Positions 46,575 to 55,918 of a stretch of 64,000 nucleotides of DNA are shown here, piece by piece. Every line of letters starts with the position of its first letter. Within the stretch, counting starts at the first letter, position 1. The stretch covers positions 1-64,000 of the forward strand of contig NZ_ADEV01000006.1 in assembly GCF_000263635.1 (NCBI RefSeq), in the 5' to 3' direction. This DNA comes from Gardnerella greenwoodii 00703Dmash. Lineage in GTDB: Bacteria; Actinomycetota; Actinomycetes; Actinomycetales; Bifidobacteriaceae. The translations under genes and the position numbers were made by a program. Below the pieces are notes generated by a model. That model was given only the letters and a program-made list of their open reading frames with translations. It had not been told where the DNA came from and did not search any database.

Positions 46575-46655
46575 CTTGAGCCTACTACACTCAACTTGTA
46601 AAAGTCAACTTTTATTCCCAAAAATTACAAAAAACTTTATACAACTAGACTCAAG
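46575..46655 (-). promoter_or_regulatory. HAIR-like HspR operator upstream of dnaK
   Basis: CTTGAGC, 7 nt, ACTCAAC at 46575-46595 differs from the HAIR consensus CTTGAGT-N7-ACTCAAG only at the outer positions. A second half-site ACTCAAG is at 46649-46655 without a good partner. The rest of the 257-bp leader is AT-rich and unassigned. Confidence 0.75.
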
Positions 46656-46696
46656 TTTTGAATAAAAGCATAACTTAAGGAGAAATTACGCAAGTT

Positions 46697-47428
46697 TCAC
46701 GCGCTGAACTTAAAGCGGCGCAAAGAATTATCCAGCGCATTGTAACGCGCCAAAACACCAATAAGCGGCGTGCCAATACCGGTTATAAGTTTAATTGCTT
46801 CAGTTGCCATCATTGCGCCAACAATAGCCGCAGTCGCGCCTAATACTGCCGATTTTGGCACCGTTTCTTCCAGAGGTGGGCAAGGATACAAGTCGCGCAA
46901 GCATGGTCCCTCTCCAGGCATAAAAACACTTACTTGACCCTCGTAATAAAGCACCGAGCCATAAACTTCCGGAGTCCCCTCACTCCAGGCAGAATCCGCA
47001 ATCAAAAAACGAGTAGCAAAATTATCGCAACCGTCAATTATCAAGTCGTGATTTTCTACAAGCTGCTTTGCATTATCTTCATTAAATCTATTTACAAGGT
47101 TGATTTTTAAGCCCGGAGATAGCGCCTGCAAGCGTTTAGCTGCAAGTTGCGCTTTAGATTGGCCGCACTGATCAACAGTGTACAAAGTCTGCCTTTGCAA
47201 GTTAGAAAGCTCAACAACGTCGTCGTCACAAATTGTGATTTCGCCGACTCCTGCTGCAGCAAGCGAAAGTAGGCATGGCGAGCCAAGCCCCCCGGCTCCA
47301 ACCATGCAGATTTTCGCATTGCGAAGTAACTGCTGATGCTCATGCGTAAAGCCCGGCAGGAGCAAGTGGCGGCAAGTGCGCTCCGCCTCAAGCTCCTGCA
47401 GGTTGTCGTAAATTTTATTAATCGTCAT
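46697..47428 (-). CDS. thiF: ThiF/MoeB-family adenylyltransferase
   Basis: 243 residues. Adenylates the C-terminal Gly-Gly of ThiS in thiazole synthesis. The nucleotide loop GAGGLGSPCL (about 42-51), the Arg-containing LSNLQRQTLY segment and LIIDGCDNFATRF are present. The paired zinc cysteines near the C-terminus of E. coli ThiF are not obvious. Last gene of thiO-thiS-thiG-thiF, 35 bp after thiG, under the riboswitch. No strong ribosome site precedes ATG 47428. Confidence 0.9.
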   Translation of the reverse strand: MTINKIYDNLQELEAERTCRHLLLPGFTHEHQQLLRNAKICMVGAGGLGSPCLLSLAAAGVGEITICDDDVVELSNLQRQTLYTVDQCGQSKAQLAAKRLQALSPGLKINLVNRFNEDNAKQLVENHDLIIDGCDNFATRFLIADSAWSEGTPEVYGSVLYYEGQVSVFMPGEGPCLRDLYPCPPLEETVPKSAVLGATAAIVGAMMATEAIKLITGIGTPLIGVLARYNALDNSLRRFKFSA

Positions 47429-47463
47429 GTTGAATAATATGCCGAAAAATTACAGTACAAAAT

Positions 47464-48288
47464 TTACAGCACGGAATCAGCCCAAGCGCGGCCCTCAACA
47501 GGAGAGGAAGCGAGAGCATGATTTCGCATTGGAATACGCCCAGCGTCGTGAGCAAGCTTGCCAGCAGTTACAGCAGCAGCCATTGCGCGGCCCATCTTCA
47601 CTGGATCTGGGCAACGAGTTACGGCGCTTGCAAGAAGCACGCCGGAGCAGCCGATTTCAAAAGCTTTAACAACGTCGGAAGCAGTGCCAACGCCGGCATC
47701 CAAAATCACAGGAACGCCAGCTTCCTTGCATTCGCGCACAATCAGCTCAATATTTCGAGGATTCAAAATACCAAGACCAGTGCCAATTGGAGCGCCACCA
47801 GGCATAACAGCCTTCACGCCAAGCGAAACCAAACGACGAGCCACAATCGGGTCGTCATTCGTGTAGCAAAGCACGCTAAAGCCTTCTTCAACGAGCTTTT
47901 CTGCAGCAAGCAAAACTTCGCGAGTATCTGGAAGCAAAGTATCGTCGTCTGCAATAACTTCGAGCTTAATCCAGTCGGTTCCAAGAGATTCGCGAGCCAT
48001 TTTTGCAGTAAGCACAGCGTCATGCGCAGTTTTGCATCCTGCAGTATTTGGCAAAACGTTAATATTATGGCGCTGAAGCATTCCGTAAATATCCACGCCT
48101 GTTTTTGCGTGACGGCGCAAAGCAACCGTAGCTACTTCCGCACCCGAAGCCACAAGCGACTTCTCCATAATATCAATGCTCGTCATGCCACCAGTGCCAA
48201 GCAAAAGCCTCGAATGTAAAGTCTTACCACAAAGCTGCCAAGTATCGACACTTTCTTCTGCATTATTTTCAGAATTATTTTCTGCCAT
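47464..48288 (-). CDS. thiG: Thiazole synthase ThiG
   Basis: 274 residues. Makes the thiazole phosphate ring from deoxyxylulose phosphate, dehydroglycine and ThiS thiocarboxylate. TIM-barrel family motifs: [14 protein letters not shown], the Schiff-base Lys in [22 protein letters not shown] and [10 protein letters not shown] 16-residue acidic N-terminal tail is extra. Fits between thiS and thiF in the operon. Confidence 0.95.
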   Translation of the reverse strand: MAENNSENNAEESVDTWQLCGKTLHSRLLLGTGGMTSIDIMEKSLVASGAEVATVALRRHAKTGVDIYGMLQRHNINVLPNTAGCKTAHDAVLTAKMARESLGTDWIKLEVIADDDTLLPDTREVLLAAEKLVEEGFSVLCYTNDDPIVARRLVSLGVKAVMPGGAPIGTGLGILNPRNIELIVRECKEAGVPVILDAGVGTASDVVKAFEIGCSGVLLASAVTRCPDPVKMGRAMAAAVTAGKLAHDAGRIPMRNHALASSPVEGRAWADSVL

Positions 48289-48326
48289 TTTAAGCCTTTT
48301 ATTTAAAATTTAATATTTTGTAAGTA

Positions 48327-48533
48327 TCAGCCGCCTTGAACTGCGCTGAGAATCTCGATTTGATTCCCATCGCAAATCACAGTCGATGCCCACTGATTAC
48401 GCTTAAGCACATCGTCGCCAATTGCAACAGCTATGCCAGGACCAGCGTCTGAACCGTAACGTTGAGCAATAAGCTCAGCAACAGTTAACCCATCTTGAAC
48501 TTCAATAGTTTCACCATTGACGACGATTTGCAT
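48327..48533 (-). CDS. thiS: Sulfur carrier protein ThiS
   Basis: 68 residues. Ubiquitin-fold protein that carries sulfur as a C-terminal thiocarboxylate. It ends in VQGG with the required Gly-Gly. MQIVVNGE opens the beta-grasp fold, and VAIGDDVLKRNQW is typical. Lies between thiO and thiG. Confidence 0.95.
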   Translation of the reverse strand: MQIVVNGETIEVQDGLTVAELIAQRYGSDAGPGIAVAIGDDVLKRNQWASTVICDGNQIEILSAVQGG

Positions 48534-48560
48534 AATTCAACCTTTATTAACGTCTATTAA

Positions 48561-48592
48561 ACTTGCGCTACTAGAAACTTGCGTAACTAGAA
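48561..48592. repeat. 16-bp duplication spanning the thiO stop codon
   Basis: ACTTGCGCTACTAGAA is followed directly by ACTTGCGTAACTAGAA. The thiO TAG (minus) lies in the second copy and the first copy repeats the same stop trinucleotide. Confidence 0.7.
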
Positions 48593-49657
48593 GCGAGCAG
48601 GATTGCAGCTTTCCAAGAAGCCCTTTTCCTTCTCAGTCAACTCTTGCTCAAGAACAAGCTTTGTAGTCAAAGAAGAACCCAAAGCGGTGAGCAAAATACC
48701 GTGACGGAAGTAACCAGTGGAAATCGTAGTGTGCGTCTTAGGATCAATACCAATGAATGGCAAATCATCTGGAGTTCCTGGGCGGCCGCCAGCGGTAACC
48801 TCAGTAATCGAGCATTCCTGAATGCCAGGAAGCACGCTTGCAGCATCGCGAAGTAAGTCGAGTACGCCACCGACCTTTGGAATATCGCGGTCGTCTTCAC
48901 GAGAAGTAGCGCCAAGCACGAGCTCGCCTGTTTCCTTAGCGCGAGGCACCAAATAAACTGGACGATCATGCACAAATCCACGAACCACAGAGCTCAAAAT
49001 TGGGCGCAAAGGCTCTGGAATAGTCATACGAATCATATCGCCCCACACAGCGCGAAGCTTAAGCTGAGGAAGCATATCCTTAGCACCCAAGCCGGATGCC
49101 AAAACTGTGTCTGGACCCAAATCGTCTGGAGTGCTTGCGCGTCGCTCAATAACAACACCACGCTTTTCGAGTGCATCAATCATTGCTGCAGTGAAAAGAC
49201 GAGGATTGATTTGATGGTCGTCCGGCACGCTTACAGCGCCAGCAATAGTTGGCGAAAGAGCAGGCTCAATCTCACGAAGCTTACTCACAGAAATATGCTC
49301 AGCTCTACGACCGTAACGATGCTGCAAGTTTAGCAACTCGTTTACGTGCTCGTTATCTGCAGCGTCACCACCGATTACGTAAGATCCACACTCTAAGTAA
49401 CCGGTTGGCTTATCGGTGTACTTTGCAACCGAATCAACCAATTCCTTATACATAGTTGCAGACTCAAACATAAGCGGATACAACGCTTCTTGCTGATATT
49501 GCATTTCTGCGGTAGGAGCTAACATGCCGGCAGCATGGTGAGAAGCGCCCGAGACTGGATCTGGATCAATTATGCTAACTTTTACGCCAGCTTCCGTAAG
49601 TCTCCACGCTGTTGCTAAACCAATAATACCTGCACCAATAATACGAATATTTCGCAT
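48587..49657 (-). CDS. thiO: Glycine oxidase ThiO (FAD-dependent)
   Basis: 356 residues. DAO-family flavoprotein that oxidises glycine to dehydroglycine for ThiG. The N-terminal dinucleotide loop IIGAGIIGLATAWRL is at residues 4-19, SGASHHAAGML follows, and the C-terminal GYFRHGILLTALG is the second FAD contact. It is the first gene after the TPP riboswitch, and AAGGAGT lies upstream of ATG 49657. Using ThiO rather than ThiH fits an oxygen-dependent Bacillus-type pathway, curious in a lineage that tolerates little oxygen. Confidence 0.94.
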   Translation of the reverse strand: MRNIRIIGAGIIGLATAWRLTEAGVKVSIIDPDPVSGASHHAAGMLAPTAEMQYQQEALYPLMFESATMYKELVDSVAKYTDKPTGYLECGSYVIGGDAADNEHVNELLNLQHRYGRRAEHISVSKLREIEPALSPTIAGAVSVPDDHQINPRLFTAAMIDALEKRGVVIERRASTPDDLGPDTVLASGLGAKDMLPQLKLRAVWGDMIRMTIPEPLRPILSSVVRGFVHDRPVYLVPRAKETGELVLGATSREDDRDIPKVGGVLDLLRDAASVLPGIQECSITEVTAGGRPGTPDDLPFIGIDPKTHTTISTGYFRHGILLTALGSSLTTKLVLEQELTEKEKGFLESCNPARF

Positions 49658-49666
49658 AATACTCCT

Positions 49667-49748
49667 TCCCTACGGCGGCATTACCCGCATCAGGTTTACG
49701 GTCGGCTTTCGCCCTCTCAGCCTGTATAGAACAAGCTCCCGCGTTTCG
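49667..49748 (-). promoter_or_regulatory. TPP riboswitch controlling the thi operon
   Basis: On the minus strand the Thi-box core appears in order: GGGAGC near the 5' end, CAGGCTGAGAGGG (pyrimidine-binding), then the ACCGTAAACCTGATGCGGGTAATGCCG pyrophosphate-binding half, closing with CGTAGGGAAGG, which merges into the thiO ribosome site. That overlap suggests translational control by thiamine pyrophosphate. Confidence 0.93.
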
Positions 49749-49781
49749 TAGCTTTGACTTTCAAAACTGCGATTGTAAAGC

Positions 49782-49811
49782 TGTAATATTGCCAACTTTA
49801 GCGATATTACA
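49782..49811. promoter_or_regulatory. Inverted repeat upstream of the riboswitch
   Basis: TGTAATAT (49782-49789) and ATATTACA (49804-49811) are separated by 14 nt, overlapping the likely promoter (TTGTAA, 18 nt, TATTAC on the minus strand). Possible repressor operator. Confidence 0.4.
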
Positions 49812-49902
49812 AACGCTACAGATAGACGTAACGAAAATATGTGAGCTTCGTCATACTACCGTGCAGCATTTTAGCACTTTTGTGAAAAATTGGTTAATTG
49901 AG

Positions 49903-50205
49903 ACGGCATGTCAAATCGCAAAACTAAGCAATTTCGTTACTGACGCAGATTGCGTTCTGCGTTAGTAACGAATAATGCCGTTTTTTCGTTACTAGCGCAG
50001 ATTGCACACTGCGTGCGTAACTTATATCACGTTTGGAGGGTTTGAGGATACATTTCGCTCCAAACGTGCGCGACGACCTGCTTTCGCGCAGCATTTCGCG
50101 CGCGAAAGCAACTCGGAGCGTGAGCTTGCTCAAGTTGAAAGCACGGTGTGCTTTCAACGCAAGCTCAGTAGCGAGCGCGTTAACCGCGCGAGCGTTCTTT
50201 CGTGC
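49903..50205. other. Cluster of perfect hairpins between thi operon and surface-protein gene
   Basis: No gene. Arms: 49903-49909/49975-49981 (7 bp, then TTTTT on plus) enclosing 49933-49949/49956-49972 (17 bp, one G-T); 49988-50000/50009-50021 (a diverged second copy, 55 bp away); 50028-50038/50058-50068 (11 bp); 50080-50089/50100-50109 (10 bp); 50121-50128/50160-50167 (8 bp) enclosing 50134-50144/50148-50158 (11 bp); and 50198-50205/50213-50220 (8 bp). It is more GC-rich than the surroundings. It could encode a structured RNA or be an assemblage of palindromic repeats. Confidence 0.7.
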
Positions 50206-50217
50206 GGCAGCAGCACG

Positions 50218-50260
50218 AAAAAATCCCTCGCGGATTATCAGAGGATAACCTGCGAGGGAT
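50218..50260 (-). terminator. Rho-independent terminator of the surface-protein gene
   Basis: A 9-bp stem ATCCCTCGC (50223-50231) / GCGAGGGAT (50252-50260) with additional inner pairing is followed by TTTTTT on the minus strand, 20 bp past the stop. Confidence 0.88.
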
Positions 50261-50279
50261 CTGTTAGTTATGCGTAAGG

Positions 50280-53200
50280 TTACTCGTTAGAGTGCTTGCG
50301 ACGGCGAGAAGCCACGCCTGCAGCACCAAGACCAGCGAAGATTGCAGCAAATCCTGCAAACAAGCCGGTTGCAGCACCAGTCTTAGCAATCTTATGACCA
50401 GATGCGCCACTCAAACTATTAAGCAACGCAGCCTTAGCCGCCTGAAGCTTCCTCAAAGCCGCATCAACCTGAGCCTGCGTAGCATTAGGATCGTTAAGAA
50501 CGCTACGAGCCTCTGAAAGCGCATCAAAGTAAGCATTCGCATCAGCAGAGTTTGCGTTACCAGCATTAATATTTTCAGCTTCTGCAACTTCTGCGCGCAA
50601 AGCAGACTTATCTGCAGATCCATTGGAAGAATCGCCTAAACCGTCAGAGTCGTAGAAGTGACCATAACCATTGCCGTAGCCATATCCGAAGCCATTTTCT
50701 GAATCAGAGCCAAAATCAGCACCGGATTCAGAGCCACTTCCATTCCCTCCACGACCGAATGGATTATTAATCTTATTCTTAGCTGCAGCAAGCCTCTTCA
50801 AAGCAGCATCAACCTCAGCCTGAGTTGCATTAGGATCCTTAAGCACTCTGTTAGCCTCAGCCAAAGCTTTCTCATACTCGTCAATATCATCCCTACTACC
50901 GATTATGAAGTACGGCGACTTACGGAAGTCAGCGTCACTGTCAGCCTCATCCTTAAGCTTAGACTTATCAGTCTTATTAGAATCGGCAATCTTCTTCTTA
51001 GCCTCTTGAAGCCTCTTCAAAGCCGCATCAACAGCTGACTGGCTAGCAGAGGAGTCATTTAGCACGGAATTAGCTTCATTTAAAGCATTCGTGTAATTTT
51101 CAAGATCTTTCTTCGCATCCTCGTCTGCAGGAGTTGCGTTAGCCTTAGCTTCAGCATTCTTATACTCCGCAGATTCATTGAACTTTGGAGTTATTATGTT
51201 GCCGTCAGAATCCTTACCTTCTACTTCGTTTCGAAGCTTAGATTTATCTGTACTAAACTGGCTGATAGCTTTCTTGGCATCCTGCAAGGCCTTCAAAGCG
51301 TCATCAACCTGCTTTTGCGTAGCGTTTGTATCGCTTAGAACCTTATTTGCGTCTTCTAGAGCCTTTGTATACGCAGTAGCAGCAGCAGAACCAGCAGCAT
51401 TATTAAACTCTGGAGTATCTTCGAACTTCGGAGTAATTACTTTGCCGTCTTTATCTTTACCGTCAACCTCATTCTGCAATGAAGACTTATCTGTGTTGAA
51501 CTGCGGATCGTTTTCAATGTCGGACTTTGCTTTCTTCAACGCCGCAAGAGCATCGTCAACTTCTTGCTGAGTTGGGTGCTTGCTAAGCGTTTGATCTTCT
51601 GCGTTATTTACAAGTTCGCGCGCTTTCTTTAATGCCGCATTGTAAGCATCAAGCTTATCTTTTGCATCCTTGTATGCAAGAGAATCTTGATTGCCTTTAA
51701 GCTTTTCAAGAAGATATTTTGCATTGTTAATCTGAAGATTGTGCTCAAACTTATCAGCAGCAGGTTCATCGGTTGCACCTTCTGCCTGAGACTTTTCAGT
51801 TTCAGCCTTAAGATCTGCAGAATTGGTCTTATATACATCAAGCCCTGTTCGAGCCGCTTCAAGTGCAGCAAGAGCATCATTTACCTGCGCTTGTGTTGGC
51901 CTTTCTTCCGCAGGAGTATTAGCATCCTTACTCTTTGCAAGCAATTCATTAGCTTTAGCAAGTGCAGAATCGTACGCTGTCTTTGCTGCGGCAGCTGCGT
52001 TATTTCTATCCGCATCAGGAACAAGATTTCCAGAACCATCATTCTTCATAAATTGCGGATTAGAAGCATTCCTATATGCGTCAGACGTGAGCGTTCCTTC
52101 GGATTTTGCACTACCATCTGCATTAAGTTCACCGTTCTTGCCAACACTTTCCTTAAGCTTAGCAAAATCAGTGTTGTATGCGTCCAAAGCCTTACGCGCT
52201 GTATCAAGATTCTTAAGCGCAGCATCTACTTCCACTTGCGTTGCGTCTTGCTTTGAAAGCACATTCTTAGCAGAGTTAAGAGCCTGGTCGTACGCTGTTT
52301 TAGCAGCAGAAGCCTGCGTGTTCTTTGAACCATCTGCATCGTTAAACACAGGGCTATCCGTGTTCTTATATTGAGGCAACTGCTTGGTGTCTGCATCTGC
52401 ATCCACCGACTTGCGCAAATCATCCTTCTTGGTCGCGTAAGTAGAAAGTGCAGCGCGAGCGGCATCTAAGCGCTTAAGAGCTTCATCAACATCTTTCTGC
52501 AAAGCCTTGTTTTCAGGATGCTTTTGCACGCCGTTAAGGAATGTTGCAGAGCTTGGATCACCTGTGCCGTCCACAGAATCATCGATTACTTCTCCATTAG
52601 CATTCTTGTCTTTATCAACTTGATTTGCTAAAACTTTCTTTGCAGCAGCAAGCGCGGCAGTATACTCATCAACAATCTTCTTAGCTGCATCTACTTTAGC
52701 TTTTTCTTCCACTGTAAGCGACCCATCGCCTGCCTTACCAGCCAACGCTTTTGCATTCTTGTAAGCAGTTGTGTTTTGCGTTACATCATCTTGATCTGCA
52801 GAAGTTTGCAAAGCAGACGGTTTAGTTGCATAGGTTACAATAGCATCGCGCGCTTTGTCGAGCTTAGCTTTTGCAGCATCTATTTCTTGCTGAGAATACG
52901 TAGAAGTTCCAGCTTTAGCAGCATCAATCTTTTGCTTAATATTTTTAGCTTCCGCGTACGCATCGTTATACGCAACAAAGTCCTTACCAGCCTGCGTCTT
53001 TTTAGCAGCATCAGCTCCGTTTTGGCTTTCCTCATACGCATTAAAGTATGCAGGAAGCTTATTACCGCTGAAATTATTTGCAAGGGTCTGAATTAAGTCA
53101 TAGCTATTTGTTTTAAGCTTATGCAAATTCTCTTCGGCTGTTTTAAGATTGTTGAGCGCCTCATCTACCTGCGCTTGCGTTGCCTTAGGATTATTAATAA

Positions 53201-55373
53201 CTTCTTTTGCTTTTTGTAAAGCCTCATCGTACTTAGATGCGTACTGCTTAGCTTCTTCCTTATTTACACCTTCAGGAAGATTGTCATCAAAGTATTTGTT
53301 GTAAGTTCCATTCTTATAGAAAACGCTCTTTTTGTCACCGTCATGGTCATGACTTTGCAAAACCTGCGCATCAAGAGCAGACTTATTCGTCGCCTTAGCA
53401 TCAATTGCTTTCTTAGCATTCTTAAGATTTTCCAGCGCAAGATCAACTTCTGCTTGCGATGCATTCGGATCACCAAAAAGCTCTTGCGCTTTCTTTACAG
53501 CTTCATCGTAAGCTTGACGCTCAGAATCACTGGCATTCTGATATGCAGGATCAGCATTAGTAATACCCTGATTACCACCAGTATTAACCTTGGAGCTTTG
53601 AATTACTTCGCTCAACTTATCTTTATTGGTTTCAAAATCATCCAACGCCCTGCGCGCTTTATCAAGCTTCTCTTTGGCAGCGTTTACTTCTTTTTGCGTA
53701 GCATACTGGTTTTCTTTTACCTTATTAGCTTCTTCAAGAGCTTCATCGTACGCAGTTTTTGCCTGAGTAGCTCTGCCATTTTTATCGGTATCAAGCGAAC
53801 CATCCGCTTTCTTAAATTTTGGATTAGCTACGTTCTTATACCTATCAGTTGCATGCGTTCCAGTAGCGGCGCCCTGTGCTGTTGCAGCAGTTCCCTGATC
53901 CGTAATGTCTTTATTAAGATCTTTCTTATCTGTAGGATCACCGTTAAGCGCTTCATAAGCTTTATTTAGCTTAATAGCTGCGTTATCAATATCGGCTTTC
54001 TGCTGCTCTGTAAGATTCTCTTTAGCAGTATTTTCAACGCTCGTATACAAAGTATTAGCAGCGCTAAGCGCAGTATCGTAATTATTCCTCAAAGTATCCG
54101 ACGCATTGTAATACTTTGACTTAGTTGGCACTTTCTTATCCCCAACTTGCGCAGTCGTATACTCATCAATCGACGCCTTCAACTTATCTTTATCATGCGA
54201 AGGCTGTGGCACAAACAGTAAGTTAATAGAGTTAACTGAGACTGCAAGCTTAAAATACGAATAATCGTACGGAGATAAATACAAATGAGCTGGGTATACT
54301 TTGCCACTCTTAGCAGCAAGCTTCATATGAGCATCATTGCCAAAATGATAATCCTGTACATCTGAATTATGGTCATCTAAATTACGATCCGAATTATCAA
54401 TTGCAGGATTACCATTCCAATACGGGCCGCTCATATTGCCCATCGTAAGCGAAGTTGTTGGGTTGTCCTGAGCATCGAGCAAATAGTGCATATTAGATCT
54501 TTGCCCTTTACCATTTCTGCCTTCGCTAGCAAGCGTCTCTCCGCCAATTATTGTACGCAAACCAGAGTTAGCGTCTTTTGGTGTTGCCTTCAAATATTTA
54601 ATAACATCTTCCGTGCTGAATTTTTGCGCTTTAGTGGCATCGTAGCGGTAAATAAGCGTATTATTGTCGCTACTCCAGCTAAAGCCTTCATCTGTGCTGC
54701 GACCATCCATTTGCTGCTTAGTCCACTCAAGTTTATAATCCTTGCGAATATCAACCGCACGCGTAAGCTTGCTATTCTTAATATTCGACGTAAACTGCAC
54801 ATACGCTTTGTCGGTTTTGATTGTAACGGTTATGGTATTTTCTGCCATACCGTTAGAAATACCTTCGTTTGCTTTACCGGTCCTAGTTAAATCACCACTG
54901 ATTTTTGATTTAACTGTAATTGCACTACTGTAATTTTCGTATGTAAGACCAAGTTCATTATTATTTTTATTTGCTTTATACACAGCTTCCTTAATGTGAT
55001 TAAATTCATCATTCGAGAAAGCGATTGGATTGTACACAGGAACGGCATCATCGCCAGAAGGAATAGCAATATTAGATTCGGCAATCTCTTTTATGATTGC
55101 ATCATCCAAGTTAATTGTGTCCGTATAATCCTGGCCTGGAATTATTTGCCCAAAATTAATAACAATTTTCCTGTTATCGCCAAAAGTCACTTTATCAACG
55201 GGGACATTATTTGCTTTAGCTACACGCTTCCTAATCTCAAGTTTTTCAGAATCAGTCAAATGCTCAGGATCTTTGATTACTGGCTTATCAAAATTAAGAT
55301 CAGTATTTGGGAATATTGGCGGCATTGGGTAATCTTCATCATCCCCATCGTCAGTATTAGTAGCCAACAGCAT
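50280..55373 (-). CDS. Giant FIVAR-repeat cell-wall-anchored surface protein, 3' part beyond a frame break
   Basis: 1697 residues from the first ATG, but the frame is open up to the G-run at 55552-55559, so the full protein is broken there. A unique N-terminal region of about 430 residues precedes about 13 FIVAR-like modules, each with the ATQAEVDAAL..L..AK pattern and a linker such as YATKxxL. A Gly/Ser/Tyr-rich spacer lies between the last two. The end has a sortase-type motif IAKTG, a hydrophobic helix and RRRKHSNE. The FIVAR family is typical of Gram-positive adhesins. With one added G the gene is continuous with 55514-55864 and encodes 1861 residues. Confidence 0.85.
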   Translation of the reverse strand: MLLATNTDDGDDEDYPMPPIFPNTDLNFDKPVIKDPEHLTDSEKLEIRKRVAKANNVPVDKVTFGDNRKIVINFGQIIPGQDYTDTINLDDAIIKEIAESNIAIPSGDDAVPVYNPIAFSNDEFNHIKEAVYKANKNNNELGLTYENYSSAITVKSKISGDLTRTGKANEGISNGMAENTITVTIKTDKAYVQFTSNIKNSKLTRAVDIRKDYKLEWTKQQMDGRSTDEGFSWSSDNNTLIYRYDATKAQKFSTEDVIKYLKATPKDANSGLRTIIGGETLASEGRNGKGQRSNMHYLLDAQDNPTTSLTMGNMSGPYWNGNPAIDNSDRNLDDHNSDVQDYHFGNDAHMKLAAKSGKVYPAHLYLSPYDYSYFKLAVSVNSINLLFVPQPSHDKDKLKASIDEYTTAQVGDKKVPTKSKYYNASDTLRNNYDTALSAANTLYTSVENTAKENLTEQQKADIDNAAIKLNKAYEALNGDPTDKKDLNKDITDQGTAATAQGAATGTHATDRYKNVANPKFKKADGSLDTDKNGRATQAKTAYDEALEEANKVKENQYATQKEVNAAKEKLDKARRALDDFETNKDKLSEVIQSSKVNTGGNQGITNADPAYQNASDSERQAYDEAVKKAQELFGDPNASQAEVDLALENLKNAKKAIDAKATNKSALDAQVLQSHDHDGDKKSVFYKNGTYNKYFDDNLPEGVNKEEAKQYASKYDEALQKAKEVINNPKATQAQVDEALNNLKTAEENLHKLKTNSYDLIQTLANNFSGNKLPAYFNAYEESQNGADAAKKTQAGKDFVAYNDAYAEAKNIKQKIDAAKAGTSTYSQQEIDAAKAKLDKARDAIVTYATKPSALQTSADQDDVTQNTTAYKNAKALAGKAGDGSLTVEEKAKVDAAKKIVDEYTAALAAAKKVLANQVDKDKNANGEVIDDSVDGTGDPSSATFLNGVQKHPENKALQKDVDEALKRLDAARAALSTYATKKDDLRKSVDADADTKQLPQYKNTDSPVFNDADGSKNTQASAAKTAYDQALNSAKNVLSKQDATQVEVDAALKNLDTARKALDAYNTDFAKLKESVGKNGELNADGSAKSEGTLTSDAYRNASNPQFMKNDGSGNLVPDADRNNAAAAAKTAYDSALAKANELLAKSKDANTPAEERPTQAQVNDALAALEAARTGLDVYKTNSADLKAETEKSQAEGATDEPAADKFEHNLQINNAKYLLEKLKGNQDSLAYKDAKDKLDAYNAALKKARELVNNAEDQTLSKHPTQQEVDDALAALKKAKSDIENDPQFNTDKSSLQNEVDGKDKDGKVITPKFEDTPEFNNAAGSAAATAYTKALEDANKVLSDTNATQKQVDDALKALQDAKKAISQFSTDKSKLRNEVEGKDSDGNIITPKFNESAEYKNAEAKANATPADEDAKKDLENYTNALNEANSVLNDSSASQSAVDAALKRLQEAKKKIADSNKTDKSKLKDEADSDADFRKSPYFIIGSRDDIDEYEKALAEANRVLKDPNATQAEVDAALKRLAAAKNKINNPFGRGGNGSGSESGADFGSDSENGFGYGYGNGYGHFYDSDGLGDSSNGSADKSALRAEVAEAENINAGNANSADANAYFDALSEARSVLNDPNATQAQVDAALRKLQAAKAALLNSLSGASGHKIAKTGAATGLFAGFAAIFAGLGAAGVASRRRKHSNE

Positions 55374-55513
55374 AAATGGCGAAGCTGCGGATTTTAGCTT
55401 AGGCTGCTCTGCCTCGGCTTTATTTGCATTAGGCTGATTATCTTCAGTTTTCTTTACTTTATCTTGCTTTTCTTCAGTTTGCTTTACTTGAGTCTTTTCT
55501 ACTTCAGGCTTCT

Positions 55514-55864
55514 CTACCTTAGTTTGCTTAACGTCCTTCTTAGAAGGCAGACCCCCCCCATTTGGTTTTCAGGAGTTTCAGTCACATTTTTCTTCTGAAC
55601 CTGCTTATCGTTAGCTTGTTGCGCATTCTTCTGTTGCTCGCCTTTTTGAGCATCACTTTGAACAACCTGTGAATCTTTCACCTCTGCAGCTTTTGCAATA
55701 TTCGCAGGAGTAATGCTAAAGGCTAACGCAGCACCGGCAAGCACTCCAGCAGCGCCTATAGTAAGCGCAGCCACTTTGCGTGTATTCACAGCTTTCGCAA
55801 TAGCGCTGCTAACAGAAGCATCCAAGATTACCTTGCTCTCACGCTTTACAGACTTTGAACCCAT
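55514..55864 (-). CDS. Signal-peptide fragment of the phase-variable surface protein
   Basis: 116 residues in the present frame. AGAGGAGG sits just upstream of ATG 55864. It carries an atypically long export signal (basic region to residue 31, then VAALTIGAAGVLAGAALAFS, ending at ANIAKAAE) and a Gln/Lys-rich stretch. After ENQMGG the frame turns into 13 unrelated residues and stops, because the G-run has 8 G. With 9 G it continues GLPSKKDVKQ into the Lys/Glu/Thr-rich linker and the FIVAR protein. As it stands only a short exported stub would be made. Confidence 0.8.
   Translation of the reverse strand: MGSKSVKRESKVILDASVSSAIAKAVNTRKVAALTIGAAGVLAGAALAFSITPANIAKAAEVKDSQVVQSDAQKGEQQKNAQQANDKQVQKKNVTETPENQMGGVCLLRRTLSKLR
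55552..55559 (-). repeat. Homopolymeric G8 tract at the frame break (candidate phase switch)
   Basis: Eight C on the plus strand. The coding span 55864-50280 is 5585 nt, two short of or one less than a multiple of three: adding one G (or deleting two) gives 1862 codons in one frame. It is the longest G/C run I found in the window. Confidence 0.85.
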
Positions 55865-55918
55865 AATTCCTCCTCTTCAAAATGCACTTATGCTCTCTAG
55901 GCTTTAAATTATGCCTCG

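Noticed and set aside
46440-46696. CIRCE element upstream of dnaK
   Set aside because: No TTAGCACTC/GAGTGCTAA pair is present; the HAIR-like site and the hspR gene explain the regulation.
47286-47296. Run of six G (coding strand) in thiF as another phase switch
   Set aside because: It encodes the conserved GAGGLG nucleotide loop, the frame is intact, and six G is within normal length.
50280-55864. Two separate genes rather than one interrupted gene
   Set aside because: The 5' fragment ends abruptly just past the G-run, the 3' frame is open right up to it with no start or ribosome site there, and one base joins them into a complete exported, anchored protein.
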